Assembly (NCBI RefSeq): GCF_006539725.1
Contig: NZ_BJNO01000018.1
Coordinates: 57,695 to 121,694, forward strand
DNA length: 64,000 nt
From: Klebsiella terrigena
GTDB lineage: Bacteria > Pseudomonadota > Gammaproteobacteria > Enterobacterales > Enterobacteriaceae
Reading direction: 5' to 3'
This document shows positions 50,672-58,988 of the stretch, piece after piece. The notes below the pieces were generated by a model that ran no database searches, was not told the origin of the DNA, and saw only the letters and a program-made list of their open reading frames with translations. Numbering within the stretch: position 1 is the stretch's first letter; each line of letters starts with the position of its first letter. The position numbers and the translations under genes are program-made.

Positions 50672-51667
50672 CTATTGCGCTTTACACAGCGCCGGGTCAA
50701 ACACGGTGTTCCAGTCCTGCTTCATATCAACAACCGTCCAGCCTTTTTGCGTCGCCTGCTTTAGCCCTTCCACCAGCTTTCCGCTGGCGGGCGGATGGCT
50801 GTCGTAGGCGTATTCCCGCGCCGCATCGGTATGGTGGACCAGCAGCTCAAAGGTTTTGTAGTGCGGATTCGCCGCGGTGTACTGCAGCATCGCCAGATCG
50901 CCGTCGCTATTGCCGAAGGCGGCAACCGGGCGCTGACCCATGAAGAGATGAATAGCGACCGGCTTCGCCGCGGCATCATCATTGAAGGCCCCTTTCATCG
51001 TCTTGCGCAGCTGGGTGCCATTATCCGTGAGGCTAAATTCGCTTAATGCGAAGGAGCCAATCACCTGCTCCGGCGGGATCGCGTACATTTTTTCCGAGAC
51101 CACGCGCATAAAATCGATGCCGCCGCCGGAGACTATCCAGGTCTTAAAGCCGTTGGCGCGCAGATAATCCAGCAGTTGGCGCATCGGCTGATAGCCGAGC
51201 TGGTCGTAGCGGCATCCGCTACGCTTATCCTGATGATGATCGAACCAGTCGCTGACGCGCTGGCTAAACTCCTCCGTCGTCATCCCGCTGTGGGTTAGGG
51301 CAAGAAGCTGCAGCAGCCCCTTTTCGCCGGATGCCGCCAGCGTCTTCAGATCATTCTTCATGACCGCGGCGACGAGCGGATCGTTTTTCCACTCCGGATG
51401 CTGCGGCTGCAGGCGTTTGACTTCGTCCACCGCGAACTGGAGCTGGAAGGTCAGCGGCGCTTCCGGCCAGAGGGTGCCATCGTTATCGAACACCACGTAG
51501 CGTTTATTCAGCGGAATAAAGTCCGGGCTCCCTTCGCGCGTCGAGTTTTGCACCCACTGTTCAATTGCCCGCTTCGCCGACGTGTCTTTCCACGCCGAGA
51601 GCATGTCGGTACTCGCGGCGCTACCAAAGCTCGCCAGCAGCAGGCTGATTAAGATTGTTTTTTTCAT
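50672..51667 (-). CDS. Periplasmic HAD-superfamily phosphatase
   Basis: A 331-residue protein with an N-terminal signal (MKKTILISLLLASFGSAAS). HAD motif I is VFDNDGTLW (59-67, Asp61 and Asp63), motif II is IVSGGG, and motif IV is FGNSDGDLAML. It resembles the phosphoserine-phosphatase-like branch and should cleave a phosphomonoester in the periplasm. It is 50 nt downstream of the second maturase. The pairing suggests joint scavenging of sulfate and phosphate esters, but the substrate is unknown. Confidence 0.85.
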   Translation of the reverse strand: MKKTILISLLLASFGSAASTDMLSAWKDTSAKRAIEQWVQNSTREGSPDFIPLNKRYVVFDNDGTLWPEAPLTFQLQFAVDEVKRLQPQHPEWKNDPLVAAVMKNDLKTLAASGEKGLLQLLALTHSGMTTEEFSQRVSDWFDHHQDKRSGCRYDQLGYQPMRQLLDYLRANGFKTWIVSGGGIDFMRVVSEKMYAIPPEQVIGSFALSEFSLTDNGTQLRKTMKGAFNDDAAAKPVAIHLFMGQRPVAAFGNSDGDLAMLQYTAANPHYKTFELLVHHTDAAREYAYDSHPPASGKLVEGLKQATQKGWTVVDMKQDWNTVFDPALCKAQ

Positions 51668-51717
51668 TTTGTTCCTTTGTCATTTACGCGCAGCAAACCG
51701 AAGCGATAGCCGCGTGG

Positions 51718-52980
51718 CTACTTCAACATCGCGGCAATTTTCTCCAGCGTGGGCTTCACCGTAGAGTAAAAATGCCGGAAGCCAGGGCACAGATAGTTCA
51801 ACCCCTCTTCACCGTCCGGCGCGCGCACGATGCGATTTTTCGGACACTCTCCCCAGCATAGGTTCAGATGCGGGCAGCTTTTACAGTAGGCGGGCAGCGT
51901 CTCTTTCTTGCCCATACCAAATACTTTCTGTCGTTCAGAGAACACCATATCCGTCAGCTTGTGGCCGCGAATGTTGCCTAATTTATATTCAGGGTAAACG
52001 TAGTGATCGCAGGAATAGACGTCGCCATTTTTCTCAATGGCCAGTGCCTTGCCGCAAAATGGCGCGGTGATGCACAGCTGGGAAGGCAGCCCCATGGTTT
52101 GCACCACGGCGGTTTCAAACAAGTTGACCTGCACCCGGCCCAAATCGTAGGTCACCCACTCATCGAAGGCTTCGGTCAGAAAATGCCCCCAGTCGTCGGG
52201 GTCAACCGACCAGTCGGTGACGATAGAGTCGAGATCTCCCGGCCTGGCGCGGCGGGAGCCGGTGAGCGGGATGGTCTCTTCCCGCCAGAACTGAGGGGCG
52301 GTGGTTTTAAAATCGCTCGCCTCGACGCACGGAGTGAACTGAATATAGGTCGCCCCCAGCTCGCGGGTCAGAAAGCGGTACACCTCGCGGGGAAAGCGGG
52401 CGTTGACCCGATTGACGACCGCCAGCGCGTTAAAGGGCACCTGATGCCGCTTCAGGGCATCGATCCCCGCCATGACCTTATCGAAGGTGGGCTTACCGCT
52501 GCGCGTGACGCGAAAGCGGTCATGGATCTCGCGAGGCCCGTCAATCGAGACGCCGACAAGAAAGCGGTGCGCCTTAAGGAAAGCGGCCCACCTGTCGTTT
52601 ATCAGCACGCCGTTGGTCTGCAGATCGTTTTCAATACGCTGGTGCTTCGGCTGATACTTCTTTTGCAGGGCCACCACTTTTTCAAAAAACTCCAGCCCCA
52701 TCAGGGTCGGCTCGCCGCCCTGCCAGGAGAAAATGATCTCTTCGCCGTCCTGGCTCTGAATATACTGGCGAATAAAGTTTTCCAGCACCTCATCGCTCAT
52801 TCCTTTGTCGTGCTGCTGCTGCAAAAGCTGCTCTTTATGCAGATAAAAGCAGTAGTTACAGTCGAGGTTGCAGGTTGAACCGCTGGGTTTGGCCATCATG
52901 TGATAGCGGCGTTTGTAGGCGGGCAGGTATCGCCCGTGGTTCTGCAGCGGCGTCAGGGGGATCGTGGTACTTTTTTTCAT
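51718..52980 (-). CDS. Anaerobic sulfatase-maturating enzyme, second copy
   Basis: A 420-residue paralogue of the enzyme at 43482-44777, clearly similar along its whole length. The radical-SAM motif is in STCNLDCNYCFYL, and the SPASM cysteines are in FCGKALAI, SCDHYVYPEY, YCKSCPHLNLCWGECPKN and YLCPG. The ATG at 52980 is used; a TTG lies just before it. It follows the second sulfatase, from which it is separated by an intrinsic terminator. Confidence 0.93.
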   Translation of the reverse strand: MKKSTTIPLTPLQNHGRYLPAYKRRYHMMAKPSGSTCNLDCNYCFYLHKEQLLQQQHDKGMSDEVLENFIRQYIQSQDGEEIIFSWQGGEPTLMGLEFFEKVVALQKKYQPKHQRIENDLQTNGVLINDRWAAFLKAHRFLVGVSIDGPREIHDRFRVTRSGKPTFDKVMAGIDALKRHQVPFNALAVVNRVNARFPREVYRFLTRELGATYIQFTPCVEASDFKTTAPQFWREETIPLTGSRRARPGDLDSIVTDWSVDPDDWGHFLTEAFDEWVTYDLGRVQVNLFETAVVQTMGLPSQLCITAPFCGKALAIEKNGDVYSCDHYVYPEYKLGNIRGHKLTDMVFSERQKVFGMGKKETLPAYCKSCPHLNLCWGECPKNRIVRAPDGEEGLNYLCPGFRHFYSTVKPTLEKIAAMLK

Positions 52981-53011
52981 CAACCAGGACCTGCGTAATG
53001 GGGCTCACAAA

Positions 53012-53042
53012 AATAAAAAGCCCGGCAGAGTCGCACCGGGCT
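53012..53042 (-). terminator. Intrinsic terminator/attenuator between sulfatase 2 and its maturase
   Basis: On the minus strand AGCCCGG (53042-53036) pairs with CCGGGCT (53025-53019) and is followed by TTTTTATTTTT. It starts 10 nt past the sulfatase stop and 32 nt before the maturase ATG. Transcription should stop mostly after the sulfatase, leaving reduced readthrough into the maturase. Confidence 0.8.
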
Positions 53043-53051
53043 GGAGAGAGT

Positions 53052-54740
53052 TTAGTTCCCGTTTGGCATCGCCAGCTGGAAACCTTCTTTCTGTAATTGT
53101 TCACGAACGCTGCTAAAACGCTGGTATTGCGACAGGGTGATGGGGCCGCTGTAGGCTTCACTCTGCGGCTTACGCGGCGGATACTGAATATAGGTCTTCA
53201 TCAACCCGTTAATCGCCTCGTTGAAGGTCACCAGCGTCCAGGTCCGCTCGGTATAGTTGTTCATGAAGATGTCGTAACGCTCCTGCGGATCCTGCCAGAG
53301 GTCAAAAATCTGCGGGACGGTCGCGACGTAGGATTCAGGCCCCTTCCAGCCGAGGTTAGAATCGACGGCCAGGCCGCCGGTCTTCGCGCCGTTATCCCCG
53401 CGCAGGTTAAATACCGCCTTGTAGTTGCCAACGCGGGCGGCGCCTGGGGTGAGCTCATTTTCGGTAAAGTAGAACCACGAGGTGCGCGGATCTTTACCGG
53501 TCCCGAACAGCACCGGAGAGATATCATAGCTATCGAAGATGATAGGCTGGCCGGCGCGGTCTTTCGTCGGTAGCTGAATGCCGGCCACCGAAGCGAAGGT
53601 TGCCATCAGGTCCAGGCCGCCCACGATGTCATGGTTGCGGCTGTGCTCTTTAATTTTGCCCGGCCACCAGGCGATGGCAGGAACCCGGCTACCGCCTTCA
53701 CGGTCGGTGCCCTTGGTGCCGCGGAACGGGGTATAGCCGGCGTCAGGATAGACGTCCTGCCAGGCACCGTTGTCGGTGGTCCAGACTACCAGGGTGTTTT
53801 TATCGAGGCCAAGCTGGCGCAGCTTATCCATGATATGGCCAACGCGCGCATCCATTTCCACCATCGAGTCGGCATATTTGCTCTTCGACATGGACTTACC
53901 GATAAAGTCCGGGTCAGGCATATTCGGCTGGTGGTTCTTCATGAAGTTGATGCTCATAAAGAACGGTTCAGAGGATTTAGCGTTGGCGTCGAGATAATCG
54001 AGGGAGGCCTTTTCAACGTAGCGGTCAAAGAACGGGATGCCCACCACGCCCTCTTTGCCGTCAACCACCGGCGTATTCACGTACTGACCGTTGATTTTGA
54101 ACTCTTCCTTCGCCGCCTCACCGGCATTACCCGACAGGGCGCCGCGGGTCACGCGAACAAACATCTCGCGAAGTTTTGGATCCATATCCGGGAACCAGGT
54201 TGGGTCGGCGTAGGTATAGGCATTCAGGTGATACAGGCCGGCATACTTCATTTCGTCATAGCCCTGGGCGTTTGGCAGCGCATAATCTGCCTCGCCGAGG
54301 TGCCACTTACCGGTAAAGAACGTTTTGTATCCCCCGGTTTTAAGCACGGAGGCCAGCGTCCACTCCTCTTTCGGCAGGCCGCCGCCCTGGCCCTGGAAGG
54401 CCACGGTGGTCATACCGCTGCGGTTGGGGATACGTCCGGTTTGCATCGCGGCCCGGCCCGGGGTGCTACTCGGCTGGCCGTAGAAATCAAAGAAAGTCAT
54501 CCCCTCATCGGCCATACGATCGAGGTTTGGCGTTGGCATACCGCGCCCTTCCCCTCCGCCGTAAACCCCAAGGTCGCCATAACCGGTGTCATCAGAAACA
54601 ATCAAAATGATATTCGGCTTCCTGGCCGTCTCTTCATTTGACACTGCCGCATTCTGGTCAGCGGCCTGGGCGGTGGCGCCCGGTAAAAAAGAACCCGCGG
54701 CGAAGGCCAGCACGCCAATGCCCTTGTACTTTCGTTTCAT
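53052..54740 (-). CDS. Periplasmic serine-type arylsulfatase, second copy (AtsA/AslA-like)
   Basis: A 562-residue precursor with a Sec signal (about 1-26, ending AQA). The metal motif IVSDDTGYGD (47-56), the formylglycine motif S92-T-P-G-R96 within PSSTPGRAAMQTGR, the TGKWHLGE segment and TTDNGAWQD are conserved. Ser in the motif matches the Klebsiella AtsA type, which requires AtsB-like maturation before export. The ribosome site is GAGG nine bases before the ATG at 54740. It is closer to AtsA/AslA proteins than the 525-residue sulfatase at 41.8 kb. Confidence 0.92.
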   Translation of the reverse strand: MKRKYKGIGVLAFAAGSFLPGATAQAADQNAAVSNEETARKPNIILIVSDDTGYGDLGVYGGGEGRGMPTPNLDRMADEGMTFFDFYGQPSSTPGRAAMQTGRIPNRSGMTTVAFQGQGGGLPKEEWTLASVLKTGGYKTFFTGKWHLGEADYALPNAQGYDEMKYAGLYHLNAYTYADPTWFPDMDPKLREMFVRVTRGALSGNAGEAAKEEFKINGQYVNTPVVDGKEGVVGIPFFDRYVEKASLDYLDANAKSSEPFFMSINFMKNHQPNMPDPDFIGKSMSKSKYADSMVEMDARVGHIMDKLRQLGLDKNTLVVWTTDNGAWQDVYPDAGYTPFRGTKGTDREGGSRVPAIAWWPGKIKEHSRNHDIVGGLDLMATFASVAGIQLPTKDRAGQPIIFDSYDISPVLFGTGKDPRTSWFYFTENELTPGAARVGNYKAVFNLRGDNGAKTGGLAVDSNLGWKGPESYVATVPQIFDLWQDPQERYDIFMNNYTERTWTLVTFNEAINGLMKTYIQYPPRKPQSEAYSGPITLSQYQRFSSVREQLQKEGFQLAMPNGN

Positions 54741-55263
54741 TGCTAAACCTCATGACTCAGAATGGGTCTGATTTATCTCAATATTTGAATAATACCGGGT
54801 GAATTGGAGAGAATAATTTAAATCTTTGCATCAAAAATGAGATAGATGAATAAAGCTTATTACCGTAACGAAGAAGATGCCGTTTAAGTGAAGTTTATCA
54901 GCCTATAAAAATCCAGTATCGCGGGCTTTATTTTTGCCATTTTCACACAACAAACAGAGCGGTAAGGCCGGCGCTAAACGCAGCCGTTTTAATCACTTCG
55001 GTAATTCCGAGTCATGCAGGTCCATACGGTGAAAACAGTCTAAGATGATGTTTTTAAAAGAACCATAGCACAGTCCCTTAACGGACTGAGGAAAGCTGAG
55101 AGGCGCATAAAATTTAGCATTTGTTTTTACAGCCGGATTTAATCTATTCGACGCAGAATACAACCGGGAAGTAATACATAAGTATTACACCGGTACATTA
55201 ACGCGGCGCCGCCGTATTGCGGAAAAAGAAAAATAAAATAGAGTCGCCTTCCGCTATTTCCGC
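54741..55263. other. Intergenic region between sulfatase 2 and dhaR
   Basis: A 523-bp AT-rich gap. It must hold the promoter of the second sulfatase operon (minus strand) and the 3' end of the dhaR transcript. Apart from the 18-bp palindrome at 55071-55088, and TATGGT three bases beyond it on the minus strand, nothing further is recognised and no frame looks coding. Confidence 0.5.
55071..55088. promoter_or_regulatory. Palindromic operator candidate, sulfatase operon 2
   Basis: CAGTCCCTTAACGGACTG is symmetric except at one central pair. It shares AGTCCCTTAA with the palindrome upstream of the first sulfatase. It lies 331 bp upstream of the second sulfatase start. Confidence 0.58.
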
Positions 55264-57177
55264 TTACTCCAGATGTTTACGCTTAAACTGGCCGGCGTCG
55301 ATATCATATTGCTTCATTTTTCGCCACAGCGTGGTACGCCCGATATTCAGCAGCTGCGACATCTCCTGGATGCGGCCGCTGGTCACTCGGGCGGCGTGGA
55401 TAATCGCCTCTTTTTCAATGGCGCTAAACGTCAGGCTGGCGGGGAGCAGCGAAGAGGAGGTATCGCTGCCGGTACGCTCGGTAAACAGGTACTCCGGCAG
55501 GTTGCTCAGGCGCACGTGCCCGTTATCGCTGCTGATCGCGACGTTTTCAATAATGCTGTTCAGCTCAAAATCATTTCCGGGCCACGAGTAGTTCACCAGC
55601 TGCGCCAGGGCGTCGTCGTCCACCTTCAGGCGCGACGAGAAGCGCTTTTCCAGGCTGCGCAGGCGGTTATGCACCAGCGAGGTGATGCTGTTGCGCCGCG
55701 CCCGCAGCGGGGGAATAACGATCTCAAACGAGTGCAGCGCGTAGTACAGCTGGCGGCTAAAGCGGTTCTGCTCCACCAGGTTGGCGAGGTCGACGGTGGT
55801 GGTGGCGATCACCTTGACGTCCACCGGGATCAGGCGGCGGGCATCGAGGCGGGTTAGTACGCCCTGCTTAATAACCTGCAGCAGCGCGGACTGCAGCTCC
55901 GGCGCCAGGTACTCGATTTTTTCCAGAAACAGGGTGCCGCCGTTGGCCAGCTCCAGCCGGCTCAGGCGGCCATTTTCGTCGTCGGTCGGCGCGCTGCCCA
56001 TAAAGTCCTGCCCGAGCGCGCCGTCGGCGTACAGCTGGCAGTTCACCGCAATATAGGGCCCGCCCGCCCGCTCGCTTTCATTATGAATCGCCTGGCCGAG
56101 CAGCTCTTTGCCGACGCCCTCCTCCCCGCACAGCAGCACCGGAAAGGCGCCCCTCGCCGCCTGGCGACCAAAATGAATCAGGCGCCGGGTCTCCGGATCG
56201 TCCGCCGACATCTGCTCGAAGGTGTGGCTCACCTTGCCCAGCTGGCTGGTCATCAGCTGGCGCATCTGCTCTACCGGGTGCAGCAGCAGAATAAAGCTGT
56301 TGCCCTGCTCTTCGACAATCGGCTTCAGCGTGATCACCGCATCGACAAACTGGTGCTGGCTTTCGAAGGTCACTTCCGCATGATTCAGCCCGCGCGCGTG
56401 CTTAATCGCCCGACGCAGCAGCGCCGGCAGCGTCACCAGCTCATTGATATTGCGCCCCTGGCTGGCCTGCACGTCGAGATGCAGCAGCGTCGCGGCCCGC
56501 GCGTTGATAAACTGCAGGACGCCCTGCTCGTTCCACGCCATCACCCCGTCATCCATGCTTTCCAGCAGGCCGTACATCTGATTCAGATGGCGATTGGACT
56601 CGGCCAGCAGGCTGTCGGTGAGCAGGGAGTTGCCCACCTCGCGGGCGATCGCGAGGGTCAGCGACAGGTCCGACGTCGCCTGCTGCTCCGTGAGGCAGCA
56701 CAGCGAGATCGAGCCAAACAGCCGGCCGTGGTTATCAAACACCGGCGTCGAGCTGAACGACCACGGGCGCAGCGCCTGCTTGAAGTGGCTGTCGCCGGCG
56801 GTTTTCACCGGCTGCCCGAGCATGGAGGCCAGGGAGAGCGCGCAGCTGCCGATAATGCTTTCCGCGCAGTAGCTGCCGTCGCGAAAGCCCAGCTCGGCAA
56901 GCTGGTCAAGGGTCTGCGGATCGCCGCAGCGGCTGAGAATACAGGCGGACTCATCGAGGATAAACAGCCCGCAGGGACGGCTATCCATAAACTCCCAGGC
57001 GTCCTCGAGCGCGGCCTGACCAATCGTCAGCAGCGCGGTTTTGCGCCGACAGATCGATTCAAACGTCAGCCCCTGCGCCTGGTGCGGCGCCTGCCAGGTC
57101 TCACGCTGCATAAACTTGCTGCAGCGATGCCATGACTGGGTTATCACCGAAGAAAAGCTCTGAGTCTGCGCAGTCAT
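55264..57177 (-). CDS. dhaR: Transcriptional activator DhaR of the dihydroxyacetone operon
   Basis: A 637-residue protein with GAF (about 50-190), PAS (about 200-300), AAA+ (about 325-545) and a C-terminal Fis-type HTH (IQEMSQLLNIGRTTLWRKMK). Walker A is GEEGVGKE (351-358) and the Walker B region is GGTLFLEKIE (413-422). The GAFTGA loop needed for sigma-54 contact is absent; the slot near 391-398 reads DFMGSAPT. The E. coli homologue activates a sigma-70 promoter and is controlled by binding DhaL and DhaK. It follows dhaD on the same strand. Confidence 0.94.
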   Translation of the reverse strand: MTAQTQSFSSVITQSWHRCSKFMQRETWQAPHQAQGLTFESICRRKTALLTIGQAALEDAWEFMDSRPCGLFILDESACILSRCGDPQTLDQLAELGFRDGSYCAESIIGSCALSLASMLGQPVKTAGDSHFKQALRPWSFSSTPVFDNHGRLFGSISLCCLTEQQATSDLSLTLAIAREVGNSLLTDSLLAESNRHLNQMYGLLESMDDGVMAWNEQGVLQFINARAATLLHLDVQASQGRNINELVTLPALLRRAIKHARGLNHAEVTFESQHQFVDAVITLKPIVEEQGNSFILLLHPVEQMRQLMTSQLGKVSHTFEQMSADDPETRRLIHFGRQAARGAFPVLLCGEEGVGKELLGQAIHNESERAGGPYIAVNCQLYADGALGQDFMGSAPTDDENGRLSRLELANGGTLFLEKIEYLAPELQSALLQVIKQGVLTRLDARRLIPVDVKVIATTTVDLANLVEQNRFSRQLYYALHSFEIVIPPLRARRNSITSLVHNRLRSLEKRFSSRLKVDDDALAQLVNYSWPGNDFELNSIIENVAISSDNGHVRLSNLPEYLFTERTGSDTSSSLLPASLTFSAIEKEAIIHAARVTSGRIQEMSQLLNIGRTTLWRKMKQYDIDAGQFKRKHLE

Positions 57178-57221
57178 ATCCGTTTCCGCTGTGTTAAAAA
57201 CGACCGTATTAAAAACGACAA

Positions 57222-57248
57222 CCCCTCCGGCAGACGCTGCCGAAGGGG
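57222..57248 (-). terminator. Hairpin between dhaD and dhaR
   Basis: CCCCTCCGGCAG (57222-57233) pairs with CTGCCGAAGGGG (57237-57248), with one mismatch, across a 3-nt loop. It lies 48 nt after dhaD on the minus strand and probably lowers readthrough into dhaR, which may have its own promoter. Confidence 0.65.
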
Positions 57249-57295
57249 AGAAAAGGCCTCTTTACTCTCCAGAGAAGAGACTTACCGCCATGCTA

Positions 57296-58393
57296 TCACC
57301 GCGCCAGCCACTGCTGCCCCAGCAGGTCGGCGGTGAGGATCGCGGCGTAGACGCTGCTGGCGGTCACCGGGAACGGCATATTGTGGATGGTTTCGCCCGG
57401 CGCGCAGGTTGCCTGCGCCACCGCTTCAATTTTCCCTTCAATGCCCTCCTTGACGCCCATTTGCGCAAGGGTCACCGGCAGGCCCACCTTCTGGCAGAAG
57501 TTCAGCACCGTTTCGATCTCTTCCAGCGGGCTGTTTTGCAGCACCAGCTGGGTCAGGGTACCAAACGCCACTTTTTCGCCGTGGTACAGATGGTGGCACT
57601 CTTCCAGAATGGTAAAGCCGTTATGGATAGCATGCGCCCCGGCAAGGCCGCTGCTTTCAAAGCCGATACCGCTGAGGTAGGTATTGGCCTCCACGATGCG
57701 CTCCAGGGCATCGGTCACCACCCCCGCCTGGGCGGCGAGGCGCGCCTTTTCGCCCTCGGCCAGCAGCGTATCATAGCACAGGCGCGCCAGGCTTAAGGCC
57801 GCCGCCGTGGACTGGCCGCCCGCCATGCTGGTTGCTCTGGCGTCAAAACAGGCCTTCGCTTCAAACCAGGTCGAGAGCGCATCGCCCATCCCGGCCACCA
57901 GCAGGCGCACCGGCGCTTTGGCGATAATCGCCGTATCCATTACCACCATATCCGGGTTTTTCGGATAGATCAGATACTCTTCAAACTCGCCCGCTTCGCT
58001 GTAGATAACCGACAGCGCGCTGGTTGGCGCATCGGTAGAGGCGATGGTAGGGATAACCACTACCGGCAGCTTCTGGTAAAAGCCGATGGCTTTCGCCGTA
58101 TCAAGCGTCTTGCCACCGCCAATCCCCACCACGCCGCGGCAGCCGTGCTGCTGCAGAATCGCGCTCAGGCGGTTGATTTCCGCATGGCTGCATTCACCGT
58201 TAAAGCGCGCGGCGTGGCAGCTGATGTTGTGGCTGTGCAGGCCGTTCAGCACCTTGTCTCCCGCCAGCTTCATGACGAAGTCGTCGGCAATCACGAAAAA
58301 GCTGTCCGCCAGGTTTTTGGCGTACTCGCCAAACAGCGTGGATGCATCAGGTCCCTGGAGATATTTGGCTGGAGATTGAATAACTTTTAGCAT
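57296..58393 (-). CDS. dhaD: NAD-dependent glycerol dehydrogenase
   Basis: A 365-residue iron-containing-alcohol-dehydrogenase-fold enzyme that oxidises glycerol to dihydroxyacetone. The NAD site GIGGGKTLDTAK and the zinc ligands Asp171 (GMGDALSTW), His254 (GAHAIHNG) and His271 (HGEKVAFG) are present. The ATG at 58393 gives the MLKVIQSPAKYLQGPDA start and the length of Klebsiella DhaD; ATGs five and three codons upstream are possible. Its product is the substrate of the kinases encoded divergently. Confidence 0.96.
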   Translation of the reverse strand: MLKVIQSPAKYLQGPDASTLFGEYAKNLADSFFVIADDFVMKLAGDKVLNGLHSHNISCHAARFNGECSHAEINRLSAILQQHGCRGVVGIGGGKTLDTAKAIGFYQKLPVVVIPTIASTDAPTSALSVIYSEAGEFEEYLIYPKNPDMVVMDTAIIAKAPVRLLVAGMGDALSTWFEAKACFDARATSMAGGQSTAAALSLARLCYDTLLAEGEKARLAAQAGVVTDALERIVEANTYLSGIGFESSGLAGAHAIHNGFTILEECHHLYHGEKVAFGTLTQLVLQNSPLEEIETVLNFCQKVGLPVTLAQMGVKEGIEGKIEAVAQATCAPGETIHNMPFPVTASSVYAAILTADLLGQQWLAR

Positions 58394-58543
58394 TCCTTTC
58401 ATCCTCAAATAAGAGCATTTTTTTACATGATGAGCTCTGGCGCCGCTGCGTTCTGCCTTCTGCTAATGAGGGGAACGGGAGCGCTGCCGGAGCGATGCAA
58501 TCACTGTAGGGCGAGCGGAGAACAAAAAAATATTTCGCCTTTT

Positions 58544-58591
58544 TGTTCTGATATGGAACAGAGAAAATATTTTTGCGTTTCATATTGAAAC
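58544..58591. promoter_or_regulatory. Two palindromes upstream of dhaD (candidate DhaR sites)
   Basis: TGTTC-N7-GAACA (58544-58560) and GTTTCATATTGAAAC (58577-58591) lie 150-200 bp upstream of dhaD. The GTTTCA and GAAC half-sites also occur in the larger inverted repeat nearer dhaK. Confidence 0.5.
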
Positions 58592-58798
58592 ATTACTCAC
58601 GGTAAAACGCCGGGATTGCGATCCCGATCCGCCCGCGCAGCGTAAATTTGCCCGGCAGGCAGCATAGCTCACCGGGAAATCGGCCCCTGGCCGCGAAAAA
58701 AAACTACAAACCCGCTTCGTTATCGCCGCTTATCCGCCTCGCGGCGGGATGAAAAAAACCGCTCTGGGTCGCATTTTGCTTTTTTCTTCGCAAAAAAC

Positions 58799-58844
58799 GT
58801 TTCATTACGGAACATTTATCAGCAATCACGTTCCGTAATGAAAC
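58799..58844. promoter_or_regulatory. Perfect 15-bp inverted repeat upstream of dhaK (candidate DhaR site)
   Basis: GTTTCATTACGGAAC (58799-58813) and its exact complement GTTCCGTAATGAAAC (58830-58844) are spaced by 16 bp, about 145 bp before dhaK. The whole 595-bp dhaD-dhaK gap (58394-58988) holds no coding frame. Its remaining content is AT-rich near dhaD and GC-rich near dhaK. Binding by DhaR is inferred from the position between two DhaR-linked transcripts. Confidence 0.65.
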
Positions 58845-58988
58845 CCACTTCGGGCAGATTTTATTTTTCGTCAACTCAGCCAGAATCACTACATCGCCGG
58901 ACAGCGCCTATCGGCTGGCGACCCCCTACACGATGACCCCCTCCGCCAGCAGAGAGGCGGCATCGAACCACTGTGACGGAGCATGAAG

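Noticed and set aside
58394..58988. Sigma-54 promoter for dhaK
   Set aside because: No GG-N10-GC element in suitable position was convincing, and DhaR lacks the GAFTGA loop.
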